Source: Alphaproteobacteria bacterium (GTDB lineage: Bacteria; Pseudomonadota; Alphaproteobacteria; Micropepsales; Micropepsaceae). Taken from it: DNA of 60,533 nt. The notes beneath the pieces are model-generated. The model saw only the letters and a program-made list of their open reading frames with translations, did not search any database and had not been told where the DNA came from. The stretch covers positions 1 to 60,533 of the forward strand of contig JAFBAL010000026.1 in NCBI GenBank assembly GCA_019247845.1, in the 5' to 3' direction. This document shows, in pieces, positions 1-7,884 of this stretch; positions within the stretch are counted from its first letter, which is position 1; each line of letters starts with the position of its first letter. The position numbers were made by a program, and so were the translations under genes.

Positions 1-1
1 G

Positions 2-1036
2 CATCAGAGCCATTGGAAGCCGGTGCCCAACTGGGACGTGTCGGTGAACTACGTCACCGTGCCCTTCCCTCACTATCAGCCCTCGGTCATCAAGATGCAT
101 TCGGGCCAGCGCGAGTTCTGGCGCGTCGCCAATGCCGCGGCCAACACCATCATGGACCTGCGCGTCAAATACGACGGCGTCGACCAGCCGCTGCTGATCA
201 CCGGCTTCGACGGCGTGCCGACGGGCTCGCAGAACGGCACCCGCCAGGGCACGGTCGTCACCCAGACCGGCGTGCTGCTGCCGCCGGCCAGCCGCGTCGA
301 GTTCATGCTCGATCCGCCGCCGCCGGGCGTGGCCGCCGTGTTCGAGACCGAGGACATCGCCGATGCCGGCCCCGCGGCCGACAGCAACCCGACGCGTCCG
401 CTGGCCCAGATCGTGCTCAGCGACGCGCCGCTGCACCTGCCCAAGGTGCCGAAGACCATCACCGCGCCGAACAAGCAGCGCTTCGAGCGGCTGGCCGACA
501 TCGCCCCCACCGCCAAGCGCACGCTGTACTTCTCGGAGATCCCGTCGATCGAGCCGCCGGGCCAGAAAGCGCTGCAGAAGCTCAAGCACAATATCGCCGA
601 GCCGGTGAAGTTCTACATCACCGTCGACGGCCAGCAGCTGCGCCAGTACGACGCCAACAACCCGCCCGCGATCACCACCAATCGCGGCGCGGTCGAGGAA
701 TGGACGATCCAGAACCGCTCGCCCGAGGTGCACGAGTTCCACATGCACCAGATCCACTTCCTGGTGCAGGAGATCAACGGCCAGAAGATCCCCAAGGACC
801 AGCAGCAGTTCTACGATACCTTCCAGGTGCCGTATTGGACCGGCGAGGGCCGTTACCCTTATATCAAGGTGAAGATGGACTTCCGCGGCGCCGTGACCGG
901 GGATTTCGTTTATCACTGCCATATCCTCGACCATGAGGACGGTGGCATGATGGCGATCATCCGGGTTCTGCCCAAAGGCCAAACCACCCTGGATGGGACC
1001 ACCGCGGCAAAGGCGGACAAGAAGCAAGCGTCGTAA
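2..1036 (+). CDS. multicopper oxidase, C-terminal part (5' end outside window)
   Basis: The reading frame is open from the first bases, so this gene is cut by the window edge and only about 345 residues are seen. It carries the last cupredoxin domain of a multicopper oxidase: HEFHMHQIHF, then YHCHILDHEDGGMM with the Cys and axial Met of the type 1 copper site and His ligands of the trinuclear cluster. It aligns along its whole length with the C-terminal half of the next gene (shared FWRV, GVPTGSQ, YHCHIL blocks), so the two are tandem paralogues. The product is presumably periplasmic, oxidising a phenolic, organic or metal substrate with O2. Only 15 nt separate it from the next gene, so they are probably co-transcribed. 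The substrate cannot be told from sequence. Confidence 0.9.
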   Translation, partial: HQSHWKPVPNWDVSVNYVTVPFPHYQPSVIKMHSGQREFWRVANAAANTIMDLRVKYDGVDQPLLITGFDGVPTGSQNGTRQGTVVTQTGVLLPPASRVEFMLDPPPPGVAAVFETEDIADAGPAADSNPTRPLAQIVLSDAPLHLPKVPKTITAPNKQRFERLADIAPTAKRTLYFSEIPSIEPPGQKALQKLKHNIAEPVKFYITVDGQQLRQYDANNPPAITTNRGAVEEWTIQNRSPEVHEFHMHQIHFLVQEINGQKIPKDQQQFYDTFQVPYWTGEGRYPYIKVKMDFRGAVTGDFVYHCHILDHEDGGMMAIIRVLPKGQTTLDGTTAAKADKKQAS

Positions 1037-1051
1037 GGAGAGCGTAAGCCC

Positions 1052-2749
1052 GTGACGAGATCGCCCGCGCCGAGATACGGCTTGATCCTGCGCGGGCTCT
1101 GCTTCGCGCTCCTTATCGGCTTGCTGGTGCCGTCCCATGCGCTGGCCGACCAGACGACCTGCCCGCGCCCGGTCGCGGGCAGCGTCGTCACCCCGCCGCC
1201 CGACCTCTATGCCAAGGACGGCGTGCTGACGGTCCATTTCAACTACTTCACCGCGGTCGACGACGAGGAGCGCACGCTCTTCTGCTTCATCACCGATCAT
1301 GGCAAAGAGTCGCCGACCCTGCACGTCGATCCGGGCGACAAGATCGTGCTGCGCGTCACCAACATGGTGCCGCCGGTGCCGGGCGCGCCGTCGGAGGTCG
1401 TCTCGGCCGGCGCCGACGTCTGCGGCAATGCGACGATGACGCCGACCTCGGTCAACGTGCATTTCCACGGCACCAACACGCTGCCCGCCTGCCACAGCGA
1501 CGAGACCATCCGTACGCTGATCAACTCCGGCGAGACCTTCGAATACGTGATCCATATCCCCAAGGACGAGCCGCCGGGGCTCTATTGGTACCATCCGCAT
1601 GTCCACGGCACCTCGTCGGTCGCTGTCGACGGCGGCGCCTCCGGCGCGATCGTGGTGGAGGGCATCGAGGCGATCCAGCCCGCGGTCGTGGGCCTTCCCC
1701 AGCGCGTGCTGGTGCTGCGCGACCAGCCGCTTTCCGCCGGCATCCCGATCATCACCCAGTCGCACCCGGTGCCGATTCCGTTCTGGGACGCGTCGATCAA
1801 CTACGTGCCGATCGTCTATCCGGTCGACAAGCCGGCCATCCTGAAGATGCATGCCGGGAGCAAGGAATTCTGGCGCGTCACCAACTCGTCGGCCAACACG
1901 GTGATGGACATCCAGCTGACCTACGACCACGTGCAGCAGCCGCTCGAGGTCGTGGCGCTGGACGGCGTGCCGACCGGCTCGCAGGACGGCAAGCACGTCG
2001 GCAGCGTCGTCACCATGCACGACATCCTTCTGCCGCCCGCCGGGCGCGCCGAGTTCATGGTGACGGCGCCGACGACGGCGGTGAAGCACGCGATGTTCTC
2101 CACGCTCGCCATCGACAGCGGGCCCTTGGGCGACAGCCTGCCCTTCCGGCCCTTCGCCACCGTCGAGCTGACCGACGCGCCGCTCGGCCTGCCCGTCACG
2201 CCCAAGCCCAAGGGCAAGCCGAACCCGCAGCGCTTCGGCGGGCTGGACCGGGTCAGGCCCAGCCTTACGCGCCATCTCTATTTCTCCGAGACTTTTGGAC
2301 ATGCAGTGGGCGGCGAGGCGGCGGGGCCCATGACCGACGGCGGCGCGCACTCGAACGGCGGGCTGCGCGTGAACTTCTTCATCACGGTCAAGGGCCAGCA
2401 ACCCAAGCTGTTCGATCCCAACGACCCGCCCGCCATCACCACGACGCAGGGCGCGGTCGAGGACTGGGTCATCCAGAACCGCGCGCCCGAGGTGCACGAG
2501 TTCCATATCCACCAGGTGCATTTCCTGCTGCTGGCGGTGAACGGCGTGCCGGTGCCGCCGGAGCAGCGCCAGTTCTACGACACCTATCAGGTGGGCTATT
2601 GGGACCAGACCGGGCCCTATCCGAGCATCAAGGTCAGGATGGATTTCCGTGGCCCCACGATCGGCGATTTCGTCTATCATTGCCACATCCTCCAGCACGA
2701 GGACGGGGGCATGATGGCGAAGATCCGGGTGCTGCCGAAGCAGAAGTGA
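1052..2749 (+). CDS. multicopper oxidase, exported
   Basis: 565 residues from a GTG start preceded by GGAGAG. Residues 1-32 form a Sec-type signal peptide ending near SHALA. All four copper-ligand blocks are present: HVHFHG near residue 136, HPHVHG near 180, HEFHIHQVHF near 483 and HCHILQHEDGGMM near 544, so type 1, 2 and 3 coppers should all be bound. The family oxidises phenols or metal ions and reduces O2 to water in the periplasm. It is a tandem paralogue of the truncated gene upstream and carries an extra Gly/Ala-rich insertion near residues 415-435. A SCO1 copper chaperone follows after 7 nt, which suggests that copper loading is encoded in the same operon. Whether it is a laccase, cuproxidase or nitrite-reductase-like enzyme is not resolved. 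Confidence 0.92.
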   Translation: MTRSPAPRYGLILRGLCFALLIGLLVPSHALADQTTCPRPVAGSVVTPPPDLYAKDGVLTVHFNYFTAVDDEERTLFCFITDHGKESPTLHVDPGDKIVLRVTNMVPPVPGAPSEVVSAGADVCGNATMTPTSVNVHFHGTNTLPACHSDETIRTLINSGETFEYVIHIPKDEPPGLYWYHPHVHGTSSVAVDGGASGAIVVEGIEAIQPAVVGLPQRVLVLRDQPLSAGIPIITQSHPVPIPFWDASINYVPIVYPVDKPAILKMHAGSKEFWRVTNSSANTVMDIQLTYDHVQQPLEVVALDGVPTGSQDGKHVGSVVTMHDILLPPAGRAEFMVTAPTTAVKHAMFSTLAIDSGPLGDSLPFRPFATVELTDAPLGLPVTPKPKGKPNPQRFGGLDRVRPSLTRHLYFSETFGHAVGGEAAGPMTDGGAHSNGGLRVNFFITVKGQQPKLFDPNDPPAITTTQGAVEDWVIQNRAPEVHEFHIHQVHFLLLAVNGVPVPPEQRQFYDTYQVGYWDQTGPYPSIKVRMDFRGPTIGDFVYHCHILQHEDGGMMAKIRVLPKQK

Positions 2750-2756
2750 GAGCGTG

Positions 2757-3341
2757 ATGCGTTCAGTCCTTGCGGCCGCGAGTGTGGCGGCACTGTTGCT
2801 CGCCAATGCCGCTTGGGGCGCGGCGCCGGGCCCGGCGCGGGCCGAGGACGAAGCGCCGGTGCCGCCCGTCCACGGCCACTTCACGCTCGAGACGCTCGAC
2901 GGCAAGACGGCCAGCGACACCGACTATCGCGGCAAGTGGCTGCTGATCTATTTCGGCTATACCTTCTGCCCCGACGTCTGCCCGACCACGCTCACCCAGA
3001 TCGGCGGCGCGTTGAAAGACTTGGGCGCGACGGCCGACAAGTTCCAGCCGATCTTCATCACGCTCGACCCCGCGCGCGACAAGCAGCCGGTGATGGCCGA
3101 ATACATGAAATCCTTCGATCCGCGCATCGTGGCGCTGCGCGGCGATCCGATGGACATCGAGGAGGCGGCGAAGTCCTATCACGTCTATTACCGTCCCCGC
3201 GCGCTCGGCAACGGGCAGTACACGGTCGACCACAGCTCCTACATCTACGTCGTCGACCCGGCGGGCAAGTTCAAGGAGCTTCTGACCGGCGACCTGCCCG
3301 GCCACCCCTTGTCCGACGACCTGAAGAAGCTGGTGAAGTGA
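2757..3341 (+). CDS. SCO1/SenC family copper chaperone
   Basis: 194 residues from the ATG at 2757; an in-frame GTG one codon earlier is the alternative. An N-terminal signal or anchor segment (residues 1-29) leads into a thioredoxin-like fold. The SCO copper site is complete: the FCPDVCP motif gives Cys71 and Cys75, and the distal His is His159 in VDHSSY. SCO proteins deliver copper to, or reduce the thiols of, CuA of cytochrome oxidase and related periplasmic copper enzymes. Here it sits between multicopper oxidases and a cytochrome c gene, so it may serve these enzymes rather than, or besides, the terminal oxidase. Its stop codon overlaps the next start (GTGA), indicating translational coupling. 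Confidence 0.92.
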   Translation: MRSVLAAASVAALLLANAAWGAAPGPARAEDEAPVPPVHGHFTLETLDGKTASDTDYRGKWLLIYFGYTFCPDVCPTTLTQIGGALKDLGATADKFQPIFITLDPARDKQPVMAEYMKSFDPRIVALRGDPMDIEEAAKSYHVYYRPRALGNGQYTVDHSSYIYVVDPAGKFKELLTGDLPGHPLSDDLKKLVK

Positions 3342-3892
3342 AGACGCGCCTCGCCCTCGTCGCCTTGCTGGCTTGCGGCGCGGCCCAAGCGGCCGACGCG
3401 GCTTCGTCCGATCCGCACACGTCCGGTGCGACCCACTTCGCCGATGCCGACGACACGGCGCTGGTCGACAAGGGCGCCACGATCTATTCGTACAACTGCG
3501 CCGGCTGCCATGGCCGCCGCTTGCAGGGCCAGGCGCTGTGGCAGCTGCGCGACCAGTATCTCGGCCGCCGCGCGCCGCCGCACGATTCCACGGGCCATAC
3601 CTGGCAGCACGGCGACGAGGAGCTGTTCACCGTGGTCAAGACCGGCAAGTTCTCGAACACGCCGAAGGACATCGTCTCGTACATGCCCGCGTATGACGGA
3701 AAGATGAGCGACGACGAGATCCTGGCCGTGCTCGCCTTCATCAAGGCGCAGTGGCCGGTCGGCATCCGCGCCTCGCAGTCGATGCTCAATCCGGGCTTCA
3801 AGGGCATGCCCAAGGACGCCGACAAGGTCGACTGGACCCTGCCGCCCAACTGCACCGCGTCGTTCCAGCGCTGGGGCGAGACGAGCAAGTAG
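3338..3892 (+). CDS. monohaem c-type cytochrome, periplasmic
   Basis: The start is the GTG at 3338, which overlaps the stop of the SCO1 gene by 4 nt and directly precedes a signal peptide (MKTRLALVALLACGAAQA). The 184-residue product has one haem c site, CAGCH at residues 54-58. Met116 or Met123 in the SYMPAYDGKM segment is the likely axial ligand. The rest is a class I cytochrome c fold ending in a longer C-terminal tail with one free Cys. It probably takes electrons from, or passes them to, the copper oxidases encoded just upstream. The partner is an inference from gene order only. Confidence 0.88.
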   Translation: MKTRLALVALLACGAAQAADAASSDPHTSGATHFADADDTALVDKGATIYSYNCAGCHGRRLQGQALWQLRDQYLGRRAPPHDSTGHTWQHGDEELFTVVKTGKFSNTPKDIVSYMPAYDGKMSDDEILAVLAFIKAQWPVGIRASQSMLNPGFKGMPKDADKVDWTLPPNCTASFQRWGETSK

Positions 3893-3912
3893 CGGGCGGA
3901 CAGGCCCGCGGG

Positions 3913-5979
3913 CTACCGCAGAACCTCGTCCATCTTCGGCACGTCGTTGGCCGCCAGGTTCAACGGCGCCTGCCTGAACTCGGCGACGGCTTTGCGCGCC
4001 GCGGCCAGCTCTTCCGCCGAGAGCTGCGTCTCGATGGCGTCGGCCCGGGTCCTGGCGACGGCGTCGCCGGCGCGCGCCGCGATGGTATACCACTTGTAGG
4101 CGTCGAGCGCGCTTTGCGGCACGCCGTCGCCGCGCTCGTAGAGCACCGCGAGATTGAACTGCGCGTCGACATAACCCAGCACCGCCGAGCGCTGGAACCA
4201 CAGCGCCGCGTCGGAGAGATTGGTGTTGCGCGGATCGGCGCCGGCATAGAGCACGGCGAGATTGCTCATCGCGTGCCGGTTGCCCTTCGCCGCCGCCGCC
4301 TGATAGAGCCGCGTCGCCTGGTCGAGATCGCTCTTCACGCCCTTGCCGTTCTGATAGAGCGCGCCGAGCGCATTTTCGGCGACCGCATTGCCCTTGGCCG
4401 CGGACGCCGCGAGCCAGCGCGCCGCCAGCGCCTCGTTGCCCGGCAGGTATTTGAGGCCCACCAGCAGCTGCGCGCGCGCATCGCCCTTCTCGGCCAGCGC
4501 GCTCAACCGGTCGAGCGGCGCGAGCGAGGCGTGGCGCGCGGCGACGCCCGCCGGCGCGGGCTTGGACTGCGCCGCGCTTACGCCATGGCTGCCCGGATTG
4601 AACGCATAAAGCGCGCCCAGCGCCACCAGGCAGGCGCCCGCGATGCCGGCGGCGACCATCATGTTGCGGCGGCGCGTCTGGCGCTCGGCCTCGTGCAGGC
4701 TCTCGCGCTCCTCGGCCTGACGCGCGCCTTCGCGGGCGAGCGTGCGCACTTGGGAGAGATAGGCATGCTTCGGCTCTTCCGCCTGTGCGCCAAGCCCTTC
4801 TTCGGCAGCGCCGTCCTCGGAAGCGGTGTCTTCCGCCACAGGTTCTTCGCGGACCGGCGCGTCCACCGCCGGTTCGACGACCGGCGCTTCCGGCTCGTGC
4901 CAACCGAGCGTTTCGGAGATCGCGCCGCGCACGGGCCCTTCCAGCGCCTCGATGCGGGTCTCGAGCTTGTGGATCGAGAGGCGCAGCTCCGACACGGTCT
5001 GCAGCGCCTTGGTATCGGCGCTGTCGGCGCGCGTCTTGAGCTGGCCGACCTCGCCGGTGACGAGGCGCAGCTTGCGCTCGCTTTCGGCCTGGGCCGCGCC
5101 CTGCTTGGTCTCCAGCCCCGAGATCGACTTCTCCAGCACCTTGATGCGGGTATCGAGGCGCGAGATGACCGCGTCGGTTCCCTCCTTCATGGCGCTTTCG
5201 GGCAGGATGAGGCGCTTGGCGATCTCTTCCAGATGCGCGGCCTGGAGCTTGCGGCGCTCGTCCTGCGCGGCGAGATCCTCTTCCGCGGTGGTCTCGATCC
5301 TGGGCTGTTCGGGTTCGACGGAAAGCGCGGGTTCCGGTGCGGCTTCCACGACGGGTTCGGGTACAGGCGCGGATTCGACGACGGGGTCGGCCACCGCGTC
5401 GGCAACGGGCTCGGGCTCCGCATCCGCGATGGCCGCCTCATCGACGACCGGCTCCGGCGCGGGTTCGACAGACGGTTCAGCCGTCGCTTCGGTGACCGGC
5501 TCGGGCACGGGTTCGACAACGGGTTCGGGTGCGGCTTCGGCAGCAGGCTCAGGCGCATCGTCCGCTACCGGTTCGGGCGCCGCCTCGGCGGCCGGCTCCG
5601 CCTCAGGCTCCGGCCCAACATCCTCCGGGCCGGCGGCCTCGGGCAGGAATTCGTTCAGGTTGGGCTGCGTGTCGGTCCAGATCGCGGCATCTTCGGCCTG
5701 GAACTCGGGCTCGTCGTCGGGGATCTCGTGCTCGGGCGCGGGCTTGCTGGGATCGAGCGCGTCGAGCAGCTCGTGCCGGCCGGCGAAGAAGCCATAGACC
5801 GTGGCGCGCGCCAGCCCCGCCTCGTCGGCGACGGCGCCCAGGGTCAGCGCCGGCTCGCCGTCGCGCTCGACCATCAGGCGCGCGACCTCGATCAGCGCGG
5901 CCCGGGTCTTGGCGCGCTCGCGCCCGCTTACCCAATGCGCTCTCAAAGCCGGTCTTGCGCTTTCAGCCCTTACGGACAA
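3913..5979 (-). CDS. TetR-type HTH / PE-rich linker / coiled coil / TM / Sel1-repeat fusion protein
   Basis: 688 residues from a TTG start with a strong Shine-Dalgarno (AGAGGTGGGAA just before it); no ATG lies early enough to include the HTH. Domains in order: a TetR-like helix-turn-helix at 22-72 (LTLGAVADEAGLARATVYGFF); a Pro/Glu/Val-rich region at 75-235 built from repeated PEPV units; a predicted coiled coil at about 240-350; a second acidic stretch; one membrane span at about 440-460 after RQTRRRN; and Sel1-like repeats at 490-645. The TetR ligand-binding domain is absent. The Arg-rich side before the span predicts that the HTH is cytoplasmic and the Sel1 part periplasmic. This resembles PodJ-type polarity proteins in overall plan (coiled coil, TM, Sel1) but with a DNA-binding head. 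Function is unknown; a membrane-tethered regulator is an inference. Confidence 0.85.
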   Translation of the reverse strand: MSVRAESARPALRAHWVSGRERAKTRAALIEVARLMVERDGEPALTLGAVADEAGLARATVYGFFAGRHELLDALDPSKPAPEHEIPDDEPEFQAEDAAIWTDTQPNLNEFLPEAAGPEDVGPEPEAEPAAEAAPEPVADDAPEPAAEAAPEPVVEPVPEPVTEATAEPSVEPAPEPVVDEAAIADAEPEPVADAVADPVVESAPVPEPVVEAAPEPALSVEPEQPRIETTAEEDLAAQDERRKLQAAHLEEIAKRLILPESAMKEGTDAVISRLDTRIKVLEKSISGLETKQGAAQAESERKLRLVTGEVGQLKTRADSADTKALQTVSELRLSIHKLETRIEALEGPVRGAISETLGWHEPEAPVVEPAVDAPVREEPVAEDTASEDGAAEEGLGAQAEEPKHAYLSQVRTLAREGARQAEERESLHEAERQTRRRNMMVAAGIAGACLVALGALYAFNPGSHGVSAAQSKPAPAGVAARHASLAPLDRLSALAEKGDARAQLLVGLKYLPGNEALAARWLAASAAKGNAVAENALGALYQNGKGVKSDLDQATRLYQAAAAKGNRHAMSNLAVLYAGADPRNTNLSDAALWFQRSAVLGYVDAQFNLAVLYERGDGVPQSALDAYKWYTIAARAGDAVARTRADAIETQLSAEELAAARKAVAEFRQAPLNLAANDVPKMDEVLR

Positions 5980-6042
5980 TTCCCACCTCTTGAAGGACCC
6001 CAGTCTGACGCCAGCGAATGAAAAAATGGTTTGAGAGCGGGC

Positions 6043-6064
6043 TTACCGAGTGGTTACCGAGCGG
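6043..6064. repeat. tandem 11-bp direct repeat, possible operator
   Basis: TTACCGAGTGG is followed immediately by TTACCGAGCGG in the divergent spacer, 64-85 nt upstream of the TTG start of the HTH/Sel1 fusion gene. The one-turn periodicity suits a protein binding site. The binding protein is not known, and autoregulation by the neighbouring HTH protein is only a guess. The same spacer also has an 8-bp inverted pair, GACAATTC at 5975-5982 and GAATTGTC at 6069-6076, flanking the repeats. Confidence 0.35.
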
Positions 6065-6197
6065 TTGCGAATTGTCGGCAAAGCCGGGGGTATCCGCCGG
6101 GTCGGTCGGCCCGCCGCGGCCGGCGCCTTCGACGGAACCGGCTTGCAACGCCCCGCGTTCTCATGTTGCTTGGGTTCGATCTTGAGAATCGGGCGTC

Positions 6198-6554
6198 ATG
6201 TACAACTGCGCGAAGTGCCCCGGCTATTGCTGCTCCTACCCGCTGATCCAGCTGACCAAGCGCGACGTCGAGCGGCTGGCGCGGCATTTCGACCTGTCGT
6301 TCGAGGAAGCCCGCAAGAAGTTCACCAAGGTCGAGACGGGCGCCAAATACGCGATGCGCCGCAAGGCCGACGAGCATTTCGGCCGCATCTGCCGCTTCTT
6401 CGACACCGAGAAGCGCTGCTGCACGATCTACACGGCCCGGCCCACGATCTGCCGCGAATATCCGGGCGGGCGCTGCGGCTATTACGACTTCCTGTCGGGG
6501 GAGCGCTCCAGCCAGAACGACAAGACCCACATCGCCAGTACCTGGAACAAATAG
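6198..6554 (+). CDS. YkgJ-type cysteine-cluster protein
   Basis: 118 residues starting at ATG 6198. The Cys pattern is that of the zinc/iron-chelating YkgJ family: C4, C7, C11, C12 at the N-terminus, then C65, C74, C75, C85 in ICRFF...RCCTIY..RPTICREYP, and C93. The arrangement suggests a bound metal or Fe-S cluster; the biochemical role of the family is not established. The upstream ribosome site is weak. The last 73 nt overlap, tail to tail, the 3' end of the membrane-protein gene on the other strand. The gene is divergent from the HTH/Sel1 gene and shares its 218-nt spacer. Confidence 0.85.
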   Translation: MYNCAKCPGYCCSYPLIQLTKRDVERLARHFDLSFEEARKKFTKVETGAKYAMRRKADEHFGRICRFFDTEKRCCTIYTARPTICREYPGGRCGYYDFLSGERSSQNDKTHIASTWNK

Positions 6555-7837
6555 AGCCAGGCCGCGATGACGGCCAGGTCCAGCACATAGAGATAGCGGT
6601 AGTCGCAGGCGATCGAGATCGCGAAGAAGCTCGCCGTGAAGGCGAAGCTTGCGATCAGCAGGAAGGCGAGCGCCCGTTTGCCCAGGCGCCATAGCGGCAC
6701 CAGGGCCAGAAGCCCCGCGACCGCGAAGAAGACATGCGAGAACGCCGGCGTGCCCATGAAGGCTTGGGCATAGCTGCGCAGCGCGACGTCGCGCCCGTCC
6801 AGGCGCGGCGCGATCCCGAGCTCGCTCATCTCGCCCGGCGGCCCTTCGACGCCGACGAAGACCGGGCGGCAGCCCACGATGTCCGGCGTGAACAGCACGT
6901 GCGCGAACACGCGCGCGCGGACCTTCAGGTACAGGGCCGTGTGATGGAAGACGAGGTCGTACCATTGCGCCGCCATCAGCTCCGGCGCCGTGTCGGCGAG
7001 CTCGTTCTGCAAAGCCTGCGAGCCGACCAGCGTGTCGTTGCGCTCGGGCGAATAGAGCTTGACGCCGTCGCTGCGGATCAGCCGCTCCAGCTCCGGCGCA
7101 TCGTCCTTCAGGCGGTCGAGCGGCAAGGACGGGTCGGCGGCGACCGCGCCGACGAGGTCGTAGAGTCGCAGCAGCCGCAACTGGGCGACCGGCCCTTCGC
7201 CATGGTCGCTGCGGCGGTCGAGCATCGCGTTCGCGCCGAGCACGACCAGCGCGGTCGCCGCCAGCGCGGCGGCCGCATGAATCAGCTTGCGGCGCGGCGC
7301 GATCCGACTCAAGGCGACCGCGCCGAACAGCGGCACCACCGCGCCCGTCTGCCGCGTCAGCGCGGCCACCGCGAACAACGCAAAGCCGGCGACCGCCCAG
7401 CCCGGATGCCAGCGCCGCTCGGCCATCGCGAGACATGCGAAGCCCGCGACCGTGGCGTCGGCGAACAGCACGTCCTTCCACACGATGGCCTGATAGAGCA
7501 CGAGTTGCGGCAGCAGCACGGCGATGGCCGCAGCACCCGCGCCCCACCATGACGCGCGCGGGCTGTTCCACGCCAGCAGCAACAGCGCGCCGAAGGCGAG
7601 GCTCGCGTCCAGCACGACGAACAGCCCTGGGCCCAGGATGCCGAGCAGCCACGCCATCACCGGCGGGTGCCAGGAATGATAGAAGCCCACGCGCCCGTCA
7701 TGCAGCTGCACGATGGAGTCATAGGAGAGATGGCCGGGCCACGAGATCCACAACGTCGCGAGCCAGCCCGCGACCAGGATCGCCGCCGTTGCCGTCCGCG
7801 CGTTCGCCGCCGTTGCCAGGTGCGCTTTCGTCACCAT
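6482..7837 (-). CDS. polytopic membrane protein, glycosyltransferase-39-like
   Basis: 451 residues with about ten hydrophobic segments. The first periplasmic loop contains WPGHLSYDSIVQLHDGR, and a later segment contains IVWKDVLFADA. This topology with an early acidic loop resembles GT-C (PMT/ArnT-like) glycosyltransferases and the related O-antigen-type membrane proteins, but no diagnostic motif is certain. A long soluble loop (about 215-320) separates the membrane halves. The C-terminus overlaps the YkgJ gene by 73 nt on the opposite strand. Substrate and pathway are not evident, and no neighbouring glycan genes were seen. Called a membrane protein with certainty and a glycosyltransferase only tentatively. 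Confidence 0.75.
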   Translation of the reverse strand: MVTKAHLATAANARTATAAILVAGWLATLWISWPGHLSYDSIVQLHDGRVGFYHSWHPPVMAWLLGILGPGLFVVLDASLAFGALLLLAWNSPRASWWGAGAAAIAVLLPQLVLYQAIVWKDVLFADATVAGFACLAMAERRWHPGWAVAGFALFAVAALTRQTGAVVPLFGAVALSRIAPRRKLIHAAAALAATALVVLGANAMLDRRSDHGEGPVAQLRLLRLYDLVGAVAADPSLPLDRLKDDAPELERLIRSDGVKLYSPERNDTLVGSQALQNELADTAPELMAAQWYDLVFHHTALYLKVRARVFAHVLFTPDIVGCRPVFVGVEGPPGEMSELGIAPRLDGRDVALRSYAQAFMGTPAFSHVFFAVAGLLALVPLWRLGKRALAFLLIASFAFTASFFAISIACDYRYLYVLDLAVIAAWLYLFQVLAMWVLSFWLERSPDRKS

Positions 7838-7884
7838 TCCCCCGCCTGTTTCAGTATGGCGCGGATCGCGCCATCATGGGAGCC

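Noticed and set aside
5290..5630. Short repeats resembling a CRISPR or VNTR array.
   Set aside because: They are codon-level repeats encoding PEPV units of the HTH/Sel1 fusion protein; there are no conserved repeats with unique spacers.
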